A DNA stretch of 64,000 bases from Bacillota bacterium (lineage in GTDB: Bacteria; Bacillota; Clostridia; Christensenellales; SZUA-584): NCBI GenBank assembly GCA_023406895.1, contig JAEXTV010000023.1, positions 124,001 through 188,000 on the forward strand, read 5' to 3'. The translations under genes were made by a program, and so were the position numbers. Shown here piece after piece: positions 33,324-43,103 of the stretch; position 1 is the stretch's first letter; each line of letters begins with the position of its first letter. The notes below the pieces were generated by a model. That model saw only the letters and a list, made by a program, of their open reading frames with translations. It was not told the DNA's origin and did no database searches.

Positions 33324-34124
33324 TTATTCGTTTTCCTGCGAGCCGTAGCTGTAATACGTGCCTTTCACCTTTTCTATCGTCTGCCCGTCTTCCGAGATGT
33401 TGTAATTGCCGTTGTACTTGGCAAGGCCGTCCTTGGTCGAGAATGTGGCGTCGAAATTGATCGTGGCGTTTTCTATTTTGTTGATCGTAAGCTGCAGCAC
33501 ATTGTCCGTACCAATTCTGCCATCCAGCTCCGATTTGTCCGGCAGTGTGACGATGAGCGTCTTCACGTTCTCACACGCAAAATCCGATACATAGATCGCG
33601 CTGTCTCCCATCGTCGTGAAGTAAAAGCTCTGCTCGCCTTCGGGGATAAACCGCGCAGACATGCTCGCATATTCAAGCTTCACTTTACCGGAACCATCAA
33701 GGCCCATTTTGGTTGTGCCCCACGTTTGCGTGCCGTTCACATCAAGATCGGCATCGTTGGCGTCCACATAGATATAATCGCCGATGATCGAATACTGAAA
33801 GCCGCGTATGCCAAGATCCGTATTTTCGGAGCCATCTTCCTTCATCCTGTACAGCGGCGGATCCTCGTTAAAATCCGTCACTGCCTGGTCGTTGATGTTC
33901 AGATAGTAAACCAGCCCGTTCACCGTCACCGGCATCGCGTCCTCGTCAAGCGCCGCGGAGGCAGGTGCAGGCGTCGGTCCCGCATCGGGCGGCGTTGTCG
34001 CAATGGGCGCCGCAGATGTCGGCGCAGATTCCGATGCTGACGCAGAAGCCGCGGACGCGCCGCAGCCGCCCAGCAGCGCTGTGCTCAGCGCCAGTATCGA
34101 TATCATGCCAATCAATTTCTTCAT
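33324..34124 (-). CDS. Lipoprotein with beta-rich C-terminal domain
   Basis: A 266-residue protein with a lipoprotein signal (LALSTALLGGC), a Ser/Ala/Pro-rich linker (about 22-62) and a 200-residue beta-rich part with short YYLNINDQA, YRMKEDGSE and DYIYVDAND strands, similar in style to DUF5050-like propeller proteins. Its start overlaps the stop of the upstream SH3 protein by four bases. Function unknown; its coupling to a cell-wall-binding protein suggests an envelope role. Confidence 0.72.
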   Translation of the reverse strand: MKKLIGMISILALSTALLGGCGASAASASASESAPTSAAPIATTPPDAGPTPAPASAALDEDAMPVTVNGLVYYLNINDQAVTDFNEDPPLYRMKEDGSENTDLGIRGFQYSIIGDYIYVDANDADLDVNGTQTWGTTKMGLDGSGKVKLEYASMSARFIPEGEQSFYFTTMGDSAIYVSDFACENVKTLIVTLPDKSELDGRIGTDNVLQLTINKIENATINFDATFSTKDGLAKYNGNYNISEDGQTIEKVKGTYYSYGSQENE

Positions 34125-35602
34125 ACCTTGCCCGCCTCTATATACGCGTCGAGCTTGTACGACTTTGCATACGCTTCCTGTATACAGGCTTGATGCGCTT
34201 CGTCGATACGCCCCGAACCGTGAATTTTACTGCCTCTGAAATGCAGACAAATCTGCCCATCCATGCCGTTCGAGCCGATCGTATCGGTGTTGTGAACAAA
34301 CCCCATGAGGCCCGCGGCATAATACTTGCCGTTTATCTTCACCCACACGGGCCGTCTTGTCGGGTTCAACTCCCCGCCCCAAGCCTTTGTCATCGCCTCG
34401 GTATCTTCCTTGGTCATGGTCTCAACGTCAGCGTGCCACCAGCCGCCAAACCGCTGCATGCGCCAGTGGATGCCCGTCCGCACGTCAATCACCTCAAACG
34501 GCTCCATCTTCCTCAAATCCTTTTCCATGCCGTCGAACCAGTCTTCGAGATAAACACGGCCGCTCTGCTGCGTTTTCTGCGCGGACATCTCGGTGCGGTA
34601 ATTGTTCCACAGGTTCATCGCGCCCGTTTTGCCGAGCAGCACAAGCAGCGTCTGCGGCCCCGCAATGCCGTCCGCGTCGAGATTCACGGTAGACTGGAAT
34701 TTGGCAACCGCGGCTTTGGTCGCGTTGCCGAACACGCCGTTGGCGGCTGGGTAGAAAAACCCTTTATTTTTAAGCGCAATTTGCAGCTGCGTCACCGCCT
34801 GACATTTCATGCCCTGCGTCATCGTCGTAATGTGAGACCCGGCCGGCACGGTATAGGTGATAAAATCCCCTCTGACGTAGCCGGTTTTGCCTGAATAACT
34901 GATCTTAACCCATTTATCCTGAATGCTTTGCACCGTCACCTCGGTGCCGCTTTTTAATACATCCAAAGCGTCGCCCGTTGTGCTGGGCAGGCTTCTCACA
35001 TTCACGTTGGACGAATTGAGCTTGGCCTTCAAATCGATATTGATCACCCGGTATTTATGGACGCTGGTTTTGGGCACATAGCCGCTCTGCGCGCCCGAGG
35101 AAACCTGATAATAGGCACCGTAGCTTCCGACGATGGTCACCTGTGTGTTGTAGGTGAGGTTCGCAAGCGTATTGCCGCTGCCGGGCTGATCCGTCATCGC
35201 CGCGTCGCCGATCATCGCCGCAGGATCGTTTAAACCCGTAATCGCCACATCCAGGTAATCCGCCCGCACATAGCCTGTAAACGTCTGGTAAGCCACCTTG
35301 TACCAGCCGCCGTTGACGCTTTCAATCACACCAACCTGCGCGCCCTGCGCCATTTGGGCCAGCACCGCCGAAGCGGTGGACGGCTGCTCGCGAAGATTCG
35401 CGCTCGTGTTCACCGTGCCCGTATGTGTGCCCGCGGTGTCCGCGGGTGCGGATGGCGTTTCTGTCGGTGTCTCCGCCGGGGCCTCTGTGGGTGCCGGTTC
35501 AGCCTGCGCTATTGGCATATCAAAAGCAAACGCCGATACGACAAGCACCGCCGCCAGTACAAACGATAAATATGTAAATCTCTTTTTCATCATCGTATTC
35601 AT
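34121..35602 (-). CDS. Secreted SH3 / peptidoglycan-binding protein
   Basis: A 493-residue protein starting at ATG 35602. Signal peptide about residues 1-33, Thr/Pro/Glu linker, then three bacterial SH3 domains (about 55-115, 120-180, 190-250; markers NLREQPSTASAVL, NVNVRSLPSTTGDAL), a peptidoglycan-binding-1 domain (LQIALKNKGFFYPAANGVFG...AVAKFQSTVNLDADG) and a conserved C-terminal domain of 170 residues with RMQRFGGWWHADVE and GQICLHFRGSKIHG. That C-terminal region recurs in clostridial wall proteins and has Cys/His residues that could be catalytic, like an L,D-transpeptidase; this is unproven. It is the first gene of the pair. Confidence 0.85.
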   Translation of the reverse strand: MNTMMKKRFTYLSFVLAAVLVVSAFAFDMPIAQAEPAPTEAPAETPTETPSAPADTAGTHTGTVNTSANLREQPSTASAVLAQMAQGAQVGVIESVNGGWYKVAYQTFTGYVRADYLDVAITGLNDPAAMIGDAAMTDQPGSGNTLANLTYNTQVTIVGSYGAYYQVSSGAQSGYVPKTSVHKYRVINIDLKAKLNSSNVNVRSLPSTTGDALDVLKSGTEVTVQSIQDKWVKISYSGKTGYVRGDFITYTVPAGSHITTMTQGMKCQAVTQLQIALKNKGFFYPAANGVFGNATKAAVAKFQSTVNLDADGIAGPQTLLVLLGKTGAMNLWNNYRTEMSAQKTQQSGRVYLEDWFDGMEKDLRKMEPFEVIDVRTGIHWRMQRFGGWWHADVETMTKEDTEAMTKAWGGELNPTRRPVWVKINGKYYAAGLMGFVHNTDTIGSNGMDGQICLHFRGSKIHGSGRIDEAHQACIQEAYAKSYKLDAYIEAGKV

Positions 35603-35673
35603 ACTTTCTGTGATCTTTGACCGGACAAAAAATTTCAAATCCATACAGATTGATTTGATTATAGACAGTATTT

Positions 35674-35702
35674 ATTATAATATTCGTCATACGGCTTGTC
35701 AA
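35674..35702 (-). promoter_or_regulatory. Perfect consensus promoter of the SH3-protein operon
   Basis: Minus strand TTGACA (complement of 35697-35702), 17-base spacer, TATAAT (complement of 35674-35679), about 65 bases before the start. Confidence 0.85.
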
Positions 35703-35930
35703 AGATCGATATTTCCAATATCAGTTTGTTCCCCGGCACAAGATCGTGATATAACTGCCCTCTCCTGTATATGCATTGCGTTTTAAAACGCAAATCTACC
35801 GGCTTCGGTGACGTCAGAAACAATAATCCAAGACTTTTATTCCATCTTGTGATGATTCTGTTTGATTAATGGCACTCCATTTCAGACAAATCGTTATAAT
35901 AACAATCTCAGAGTGTCAAAAAGTCTGTTT

Positions 35931-36013
35931 GGTCATTCTGAATAAGCGGAGCGAAATGAAGAATCTGTACTGTTAGCATCTTTTCAGATTCTTCGCTTAC
36001 GTTCAGAATGACC
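35931..36013. repeat. GTCATTCTGA-type palindromic repeat
   Basis: The arms GGTCATTCTGAA (35931-35942) and TTCAGAATGACC (36002-36013), with inner AGAATCT/AGATTCT and GCGAA motifs, form an 83-base imperfect palindrome. It belongs to the widespread GTCATTCTGAGCGAAGCGAAGAATC style of intergenic repeat. The rest of 35703-36153 has no gene. Confidence 0.75.
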
Positions 36014-36153
36014 AAGAATGGGGTTTATCAACAGCCTAAAATTGTTATAATATCAATCTGCCCGCCACTCTCTTTCATCAATAATGAAATAGCCGAGATA
36101 TTGATATATCGATGTAACGAGATTCTTAAACACTATGTCATCCTGTTGTATTC

Positions 36154-37473
36154 TCAGTTGCCGCGTATCGCTTCCATCGGCGAGAGCTTCGTGGCCTTCC
36201 ACGCGGGGTAAAAGCCAGCCGCCACACCCACAAACACGGCGATGCCGATGCCTGCAAATGTGAGCCAGAGCGGTATCGAGAGCACCATGCCCTCCTGAAA
36301 GTACATACCCAAAACCTCGGTGCTGCCCGAGCCGTTGTTAACCGCGAACGAAACGATATAGCTTATCAAAGAACCGATCACGCCGCCCGATAGGCCAATC
36401 ACCGCCGCCTCAATGAGGAACATGCGCCGTATCTTTTTCATCGCGAGCCCCGCCACCTTCATAATGCCGATCTCTCTTTTGCGTTCGAGAATGCTTGTCA
36501 GCATGGTGTTTGCGATGCCGATTGCCGAGACGAACAGCGCAATTGCGCCGATCATCACGAGCTGCGCCTGGCGGCTGGCCTGATCCTTTTGAATGTTTTC
36601 AATGTCCTGCCCCATGCCGTATGCCTGATAGCCCATGTTGTTAATTGTTTTCACAATCTTGGATATGCTTTTGATGTCTTTGGCACGTACGAGCCCTTCG
36701 GTATAATTTTCGGTACTGATACCATAATTTTCAGCCAGTTTTCTGTTCTGCTGAATGACCAGCTTAGCGGCATCCAAGCTCATATATGCATTATATCCAG
36801 TGTTTCCGTAATCGTCCTTTTTCAATATGCCCGTAATCACGGCGGGATAACGCTTGGAAACAGGGTTATCGCTGCTCATACCGGATTGTTCGGGATTGCT
36901 GCCAAGATACATTTTTAACGGCTGTGACTTATAATCAAACGGCATCGTAATCTCTTTTTCTTCGCCATTGTCCTCCATGTAGAACATGGATTGATCGTCC
37001 GGCTCTTCCCCGTCTTTTATGAACTGCTGCTGCGTGTAATAGCCGATGACAAGCTGCGGCATACCGGAATCGTCAAACAAGGTACCTTCCTTAAATTCCA
37101 AGTTATCTTTTATATAATCGCGATCCATCGCAAGGACTGATATGTTGTAATTTGTCTCGTATTCTCCGGCATCAATATAGACAGGTAAATACAGCACAGG
37201 TGTTGCCGCCTCGACGTCTTCAATTGCAAGGAAGGAAGCAAGTGCATTATCATTGAGCTTGGTGCCGCCCATACCTGCGCTCACATTTATTTCCGTCAGA
37301 CTCTTATTGTTTAAATAATATTCTTCAAACTGCTTATAGCTTGCCAGCCCGAGTGCGAACATCAGTATAATGCACACCGTGCCGATCACCACGCCGAAGG
37401 TGGTTAGCAGCGTGCGGGCGCGCCTGCGCCACAGGTTCAGCGCCGCAAAGCGTATCAGATCAATCCAGCCCAT
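36154..37473 (-). CDS. MacB/FtsX-like ABC permease
   Basis: A 439-residue permease: one N-terminal helix (about 16-40), a large extracytoplasmic MacB-type domain (about 45-275) and three C-terminal helices in the FtsX pattern with SAIGIANTMLTSILERKREIGIMKVAG. It ends AWKATKLSPMEAIRGN, the family tail. The start overlaps the CARDB-like gene upstream by 14 bases. With the ATPase at 38904 and the large exported protein between, it forms a mechanotransducing-type ABC system. Confidence 0.93.
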   Translation of the reverse strand: MGWIDLIRFAALNLWRRRARTLLTTFGVVIGTVCIILMFALGLASYKQFEEYYLNNKSLTEINVSAGMGGTKLNDNALASFLAIEDVEAATPVLYLPVYIDAGEYETNYNISVLAMDRDYIKDNLEFKEGTLFDDSGMPQLVIGYYTQQQFIKDGEEPDDQSMFYMEDNGEEKEITMPFDYKSQPLKMYLGSNPEQSGMSSDNPVSKRYPAVITGILKKDDYGNTGYNAYMSLDAAKLVIQQNRKLAENYGISTENYTEGLVRAKDIKSISKIVKTINNMGYQAYGMGQDIENIQKDQASRQAQLVMIGAIALFVSAIGIANTMLTSILERKREIGIMKVAGLAMKKIRRMFLIEAAVIGLSGGVIGSLISYIVSFAVNNGSGSTEVLGMYFQEGMVLSIPLWLTFAGIGIAVFVGVAAGFYPAWKATKLSPMEAIRGN

Positions 37474-38857
37474 CGCCGTCTCCCAAAGCTTTTATTTTGC
37501 GCTTTCTGCGAACCACGAGCGCGGCAACCACCGCCGCAATCAGCACCGCGCCGACAAGAACGGAAATCCACCACTGGCTCACCGTGTCCACGGGCTCTTC
37601 CTCTTCCTTGTCCGCGTTCGCCGAAATCACGGGCGGTTCAATGTTCATGCCGACCTCCACGTCCTGCGTGTATGGATTGCCAAACTCGTCTTCGTAGCTG
37701 ATGGTGATTTTGCCGTTCGTGTAGCCGTATTTCTCGGCATCGTTGTCCGTTTGCATATTGCCTTCTTCGTTCTGGCTCATGCCAAGCGTGCCGACGAATA
37801 CGTACAGCTCCGCCGTGCCGCTCGTGCCCGGCTCCATGTTGCCCACAAACGCGCTGCCCTCGGGCAGCAGCCCCGGCGCTTCGAGCTTCACCATCACGTT
37901 GTAAAGCTTGCTGCGCCCTTTATTAAACACATTAAAAGACAGCGGCAGCGTATCGCCCGCGTTGGCCGTTTGGGGCAGCTTGGGCTCGTCGTATTCTAGG
38001 CTGACCGGCTGTGTCACCTGCAGCAGCAGCGGCTCGGTCACCGTGAAACCTGTCGCCTTGCTGTCTTCATAGGCGATGGTCAGCGTCACAGTCTGGACGC
38101 CGGGCACGCTGTCCAGCCGCGAGAGCATGTTGAACGTGACATCCGCGCTTTCACCGCGCTTGATTTTGTCGATATACACCGTGTTGGTGTTGTCGGCGGA
38201 GATCAGGCTTTTGCCGTCGCCCGCGTACGTCACCGTGATGTTTTTGACATCGTATTTGGTGCTCGTGTTTTCTATTGTCGCATTCACAGAGAAGGTTTCG
38301 CCCGCTTTCACCACATCGGGGTTCGTGCCGTAATGAGATACGATGAGCTTGGGCTGAGAGCGCGGCGTTTCCGCCGTGGGCGTGGCCGGCGGGGCCGCTC
38401 CGTCCACCGTGGCGTACACGGTAAACGGCTGCTCCACCGCTTCACCGGCTGCATCGGTGTATGACACATTGAAAACGATCGGATAGCTGCCTGAGATGCG
38501 GTCTTTCTTCAGTGCGAACGCAAATTGCGCGACATAAACGGGATTGGCCGCGTTGAGCGTTCCCGTCTGCTGATAGTTATTAAAAACGAACGGTGCCGTT
38601 GCCGTATCGCCAAGATTCGGCGTGATAATGAGATTGAGATCTGTCGGACTCCCGGCAAACGTCAGCGGTAAAACCACGCTGACACTATCTCCGGTTTGCA
38701 CAGGCGAATAGCCATCCTGATACGATTTCGTCATATCCCCGTATGGCTTATCGTTGGCAATCTTAATCAGGCCACCCGCCGCGAGTGCTGTGACGCTGAC
38801 TGCGCTCAAAACGAGCAACACTGCCAGAAATATTGAGACTTTTCGTAGGTTTTTCAT
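37460..38857 (-). CDS. Exported CARDB/COG1361-like accessory protein with C-terminal anchor
   Basis: A 465-residue protein starting at ATG 38857 after GGAG. Signal peptide 1-27, then several Ig-like beta modules of the CARDB/S-layer (COG1361) kind: PKLIVSHYGTNPDVVKAGETFSVNATIENTS and YDEPKLPQTANAGDTLPLSFNVFNKG. One transmembrane helix (about 432-452) precedes a basic tail. Such proteins are often coded between a MacB-like ATPase and permease and probably act as an extracellular partner of that transporter. Substrate unknown. Confidence 0.85.
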   Translation of the reverse strand: MKNLRKVSIFLAVLLVLSAVSVTALAAGGLIKIANDKPYGDMTKSYQDGYSPVQTGDSVSVVLPLTFAGSPTDLNLIITPNLGDTATAPFVFNNYQQTGTLNAANPVYVAQFAFALKKDRISGSYPIVFNVSYTDAAGEAVEQPFTVYATVDGAAPPATPTAETPRSQPKLIVSHYGTNPDVVKAGETFSVNATIENTSTKYDVKNITVTYAGDGKSLISADNTNTVYIDKIKRGESADVTFNMLSRLDSVPGVQTVTLTIAYEDSKATGFTVTEPLLLQVTQPVSLEYDEPKLPQTANAGDTLPLSFNVFNKGRSKLYNVMVKLEAPGLLPEGSAFVGNMEPGTSGTAELYVFVGTLGMSQNEEGNMQTDNDAEKYGYTNGKITISYEDEFGNPYTQDVEVGMNIEPPVISANADKEEEEPVDTVSQWWISVLVGAVLIAAVVAALVVRRKRKIKALGDGDGLD

Positions 38858-38903
38858 CGTGGTTTTTCTCCTAAAATGAATTCTTAATTCTTCATTTTTA
38901 TTC

Positions 38904-39584
<681 letters not shown>

Positions 39585-39605
39585 ATATGTCTCCTGTTTA
39601 TTTTC

Positions 39606-39795
39606 ATGGAACGACATACCCCATACGGGGCACAAGCGGAGGTCGTTCCTACATTTCGTGGTCTATCAAGCCTCCTTTTGAAAGGAGGCGGCACGCGCTA
39701 AATGGACTGCCTTACCTGTCAAATGAGACGATGTTCACGTACCATTTGGCTCCCTCTGGAGGGAGCTGTCACCGCAGGTGACTGAGGGAGGAAAA
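39606..39795. repeat. Cluster of intergenic palindromes, best copy of the repeat family
   Basis: Four hairpins in a row: GGAACGAC/GTCGTTCC (39608-39658), GCCTCCTTT-TGA-AAGGAGGC (39670-39689), GGCTCCCTC-TGG-AGGGAGC (39748-39766) and CACC-GCA-GGTG, followed by ACTGAGGGAGG. No open frame or transposase. Related sequence occurs at 1080, 41985, 60090 and 63190. Confidence 0.75.
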
Positions 39796-39870
39796 CTGCA
39801 GACATTATGCACTGTTCAGTCAGCTTACGCTGGCAACTCTATTGTCCAATAGTATCTTTCATTAATTTAG

Positions 39871-41229
39871 TTATTGTCCTTCTAATAGATTTTTTCTGTC
39901 TTCATCCATCAATTGTTGAATTTCGGGCTCTATCTTAACAGGTGCCTCCAGTACTCTGCCTCCGTCAATCGCGTTCAGCACCAGCCGGTAATCTTGCGGC
40001 AGACCTTTAAATGCTTTCGTATAATAGATAATCCATGCAGGGACATACATGCCTTCATCGGGATGATCCTTTACATCCACGATCGTCATATGCATCTCTA
40101 TACTTGTGACTTTTATCGTTCCGCTGTTATATGAATTGACAAAGGTCAGCATATCCCGTATTCTCTGCTTCATTTCGTCAAATGGCATCAGCTCCGCGTT
40201 TTCGTTAATTTTTTCTTTAGCCTTTATAGGGTACTCCCAAATGAAAGACTGCGGTTGGCCAGCTTCATTCACGTGAATCTGAATAGCTTCCGCGTTCATA
40301 GGTGCCCGATATGCAAATTCATCATAAACACTTAAGTGCATACCTTCATATGTGATCCCAGTAATTCCATCAATATCTCGCGCGAATTTGATGAGATACC
40401 CTTTGGATAATGGTTTTTCACCGGAATCGGCATACACACCGGCAAATGTTTTGCAGCAAAATGCTTTTTCCAAACTATATGCCTTCATATAATCAATACC
40501 TAGTTCTTGAAGCAAGTTCTCAGCCGCTGATACAGCTTCCTCCTTTGATATCGATATTTCTCCGATCTCATTTTTTTCTCTATTTATATTTGGGTCATCC
40601 GGCTCCATACCTGAAAGCATGCTTTCAGGAATAATAATGCCGCTCATATATGTAAAATAGTCCGATCTGACACTTATTCCCGCATCCATGCCGTTTTCGT
40701 CCAGAAAGCTTCCGCTAAGCGGCTGAACCGGATTCCAGTCCGTAATAACTTCATCGGGTATGGTTTCGGGCGCGGTATTCATCATGTCTTCTAGCTCCGT
40801 CGCCCATTCATTATCATTTTGCTTTTTCGCTAATACCAGTTCTTCTTCAAGCTCGGATTTTGTTTTCTGCTCGTTATTTTTAATAACATCCTTGCCTTTT
40901 GTGAAGAAACTCACCAGCGTCTCAGCTTGAGATGTATCAAACTGTGCTTTACTTACCTTATAGACCGGGAATGCCGTCACATCCGGCACACTAATTGTTG
41001 CATCTATCTCAACCGTCGCATCGCTGCCTTCAATGTTAAACTTTTCTTTCCAGTTCTCAGGGAAGCTGTAACCTGCCACGGACCTTGACGAGCTCGCAAT
41101 TTCCTTTTCCAAATTGTCTGCCGCAACAACAGCTTCCCTTTCCGGTGTCGGCTGGCATCCACTAAGAAGGACTGATATAATGAGCAAACAAACTATTATC
41201 ATTCTCATAGCTGCAGCATTTTTGCTCAT
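39871..41229 (-). CDS. CQPTP lipoprotein, paralog 1 (DUF6034-like)
   Basis: A 452-residue lipoprotein. The signal peptide ends in SVLLSGCQPTPE, the shared mark of four paralogs in this cluster and, from memory, of the DUF6034 family. The mature part has a conserved order: a VxDA/IDATI strand, FPVYKVSKAQF, a helical KKxLEEEL segment, and the C-terminal VPAWIIYYT...LVLNAIDGGRV strand pair. It sits 50 bases after an ABC ATPase in the same direction and has AAGGAGG before its ATG. Function unknown; a role as substrate receptor, chaperone or immunity-type partner of the transporter is inference. Confidence 0.8.
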   Translation of the reverse strand: MSKNAAAMRMIIVCLLIISVLLSGCQPTPEREAVVAADNLEKEIASSSRSVAGYSFPENWKEKFNIEGSDATVEIDATISVPDVTAFPVYKVSKAQFDTSQAETLVSFFTKGKDVIKNNEQKTKSELEEELVLAKKQNDNEWATELEDMMNTAPETIPDEVITDWNPVQPLSGSFLDENGMDAGISVRSDYFTYMSGIIIPESMLSGMEPDDPNINREKNEIGEISISKEEAVSAAENLLQELGIDYMKAYSLEKAFCCKTFAGVYADSGEKPLSKGYLIKFARDIDGITGITYEGMHLSVYDEFAYRAPMNAEAIQIHVNEAGQPQSFIWEYPIKAKEKINENAELMPFDEMKQRIRDMLTFVNSYNSGTIKVTSIEMHMTIVDVKDHPDEGMYVPAWIIYYTKAFKGLPQDYRLVLNAIDGGRVLEAPVKIEPEIQQLMDEDRKNLLEGQ

Positions 41230-41278
41230 AATTGTCCTCCTTCCTTTGCGTAATCAGCCGGGTATTACGACCAATTAA

Positions 41279-41920
41279 TTATCTCATCACCGTCAGTACA
41301 CCCGCGTCCATTTCACAGACGGTGTCGCAGAGCTCCTCAATATCCTGTGCGTTGTGGCTCGCAAGCAGTATCGTGCGCCCCTCGTCGCGCAGCCCTTTGA
41401 TGAGGTTGCGCATCTCCTGCACGCCGTGCTTGTCAAGGCCGTTTAAGGGTTCGTCGAGTATCATCAGTGAGGGCGACTCCATGATGGCCTGCGCAATGCC
41501 GAGCCGCTGGCGCATCCCAAGCGAATATTTGCCCACCGGCTTTTTCATCGCGGGGTCGAGCCCCACGCGCCGTATCGTCTCAGCGATCTGCTTGCGGCCG
41601 ATCTTGTTTCTGAGCGACGCTAAAATCTCTAAGTTCTTCATGCCGCTGTACTGCGGCAAAAAGCCCGGCGTTTCGATGATGAGCCCTAGGTCCTCGGGAA
41701 AGTCCATGTCCTTCCCCACCTGCTCGTAATCCACAAATATTTTGCCGCTCGACGGGAACAAAAAGCCGCAGATGCATTTCATCAGCACCGTTTTGCCGCT
41801 GCCGTTGTTGCCCACAATGCCGTGGATCTTGCCTTCCTCAAAGTCGTGGTGCACATCGGTTAACACCTGCTCGCCTTTGAAATCTTTGAATACATGCTGG
41901 ACGCTGATTGCGATATCCAT
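41279..41920 (-). CDS. ABC transporter ATP-binding protein of the lipoprotein cluster
   Basis: A 213-residue ATPase starting at ATG 41920 (no strong ribosome site). Walker A GNNGSGKTV, signature YSLGMRQRLGIAQAI, Walker B LMILDEPLNGLD, switch ASHNAQD. The YSLGMRQRL signature is typical of bacitracin/lantibiotic-type exporters. Its partners are the two permeases upstream (42210 and 43096). A palindromic repeat of about 140 bases separates it from the permease genes, so it may have its own promoter or depend on read-through. Confidence 0.92.
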   Translation of the reverse strand: MDIAISVQHVFKDFKGEQVLTDVHHDFEEGKIHGIVGNNGSGKTVLMKCICGFLFPSSGKIFVDYEQVGKDMDFPEDLGLIIETPGFLPQYSGMKNLEILASLRNKIGRKQIAETIRRVGLDPAMKKPVGKYSLGMRQRLGIAQAIMESPSLMILDEPLNGLDKHGVQEMRNLIKGLRDEGRTILLASHNAQDIEELCDTVCEMDAGVLTVMR

Positions 41921-41984
41921 AATACCAATGAACAATTAAGAATGAAGAATGAATTTTTGAGCACTGCCGACATATCGCGCTGAA

Positions 41985-42125
41985 ATCCGGCCCCCTCTGA
42001 CGACTACACTTACGGGGTGGATTGGGGGCTGTCACCGACAGGTGACTGGGGAGAGAAATGTCTTAAATCAGATCACTCCCTCCGGCACTTCGTGCCACCT
42101 CCCTCACGGAGGGAGGCATGGGCAA
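41985..42125. repeat. Intergenic palindromic repeat, second copy
   Basis: Contains GTCACC-GACA-GGTGAC (42030-42045), GGCAC-TT-CGTGCC (42083-42095 region) and CTCCCTC-ACG-GAGGGAG. Preceded by CCCCCTCTGACGACTAC. The order matches the decayed copy at 60090 and, inverted, 63190. The 41921-42209 gap has no gene. Confidence 0.7.
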
Positions 42126-42209
42126 GTGCTATCAGTTTTTTATTCTCAACTCCGTATCTTAATCGGTTACCTCCTGTCCATTTATTCTGTATATCCAGTT
42201 CACATTATT

Positions 42210-43103
42210 CTAGTCGGTGCCGCTGAAATTGAAGTTATACTTACGCATGGCACGCAGCGCGAAGAAGAAACACAAGATAATCAGCACGCCGAATATCGCG
42301 TACGTCATCCATAGTCGCGGCAGCAGATCATACCCGAAATTATGCATATGATATGTCGCGTGCTGCAGGGGTGAGAGCCACGCTGCCCACAGGTTCGCGA
42401 TGTACATCTGTTCCTGATCCAAATGCATAAACGCGTTGAACGTCTGCGGATTGAGCAAGAATCCATACAGACTGAACATGAACACACTCGCGACACCCCA
42501 GAACTGGCCGCGCCGCACATTCACCACGAGCATGATGGACACCATCAGCAGCGTGTAGAGCAGCATCAGCAGGAATATCGTGCCCATGCATTCATATGGC
42601 GTGGACATTTCGAGCGTTTTCACAAGCGCGGGCAGCGCCACGGCCTTGCCCGCCCCCGAATACCCCAAGATTGCGGCTGTTGCGCTCCACATGTTGCCGA
42701 TGAAGCTTTGCCCCATGCAAACAAGCGAGGTGGACACGAGCACGAACAGCATATAAATCGCCGTCGCAAGGCAGATGTAGACGATCTGCCCCCAAAGCCA
42801 TGTGCTGCGGCGTATGCGCGAGAGATAATACGGCACGCCCGCGCCCAAAAACGGCATGTCCGCAAACAGCAGCACGAGCAGCAGCGACGCAAGCAGTATC
42901 GAATTTGAGTCCCCAAATGTCCAGACAAACGCCTCAACGATCTGCATCGTGGTTTTGTATTCAAGCGAGAACTTCACAGCTTTGTCGGACAGCAAAAAGC
43001 AGAGGATAAACGCGAGCGCGAACGTGATGAAGATGCGCGGATTTTTGCCCCAGCCGCGGAAGTTGTAGACGGTGACCGTCCAAATCTGCGTCAGCCTATG
43101 CAT
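42210..43103 (-). CDS. ABC permease, second of the pair
   Basis: A 297-residue membrane protein with six predicted helices, starting at ATG 43103 behind GGAGG and overlapping the preceding permease by eight bases. Helices include ITFALAFILCFLL, ILLASLLLVLLFADM and TYAIFGVLIILCFFFALRAM. No known family-specific signature apart from an ABC-2-like layout. It is paired with the 43096 permease; together they would form the channel of a transporter with the ATPase at 41279. Confidence 0.82.
   Translation of the reverse strand: MHRLTQIWTVTVYNFRGWGKNPRIFITFALAFILCFLLSDKAVKFSLEYKTTMQIVEAFVWTFGDSNSILLASLLLVLLFADMPFLGAGVPYYLSRIRRSTWLWGQIVYICLATAIYMLFVLVSTSLVCMGQSFIGNMWSATAAILGYSGAGKAVALPALVKTLEMSTPYECMGTIFLLMLLYTLLMVSIMLVVNVRRGQFWGVASVFMFSLYGFLLNPQTFNAFMHLDQEQMYIANLWAAWLSPLQHATYHMHNFGYDLLPRLWMTYAIFGVLIILCFFFALRAMRKYNFNFSGTD

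Noticed and set aside
33965..34894. 309-codon plus-strand frame
   Set aside because: Antisense to the SH3 protein and lipoprotein genes; no start signal.
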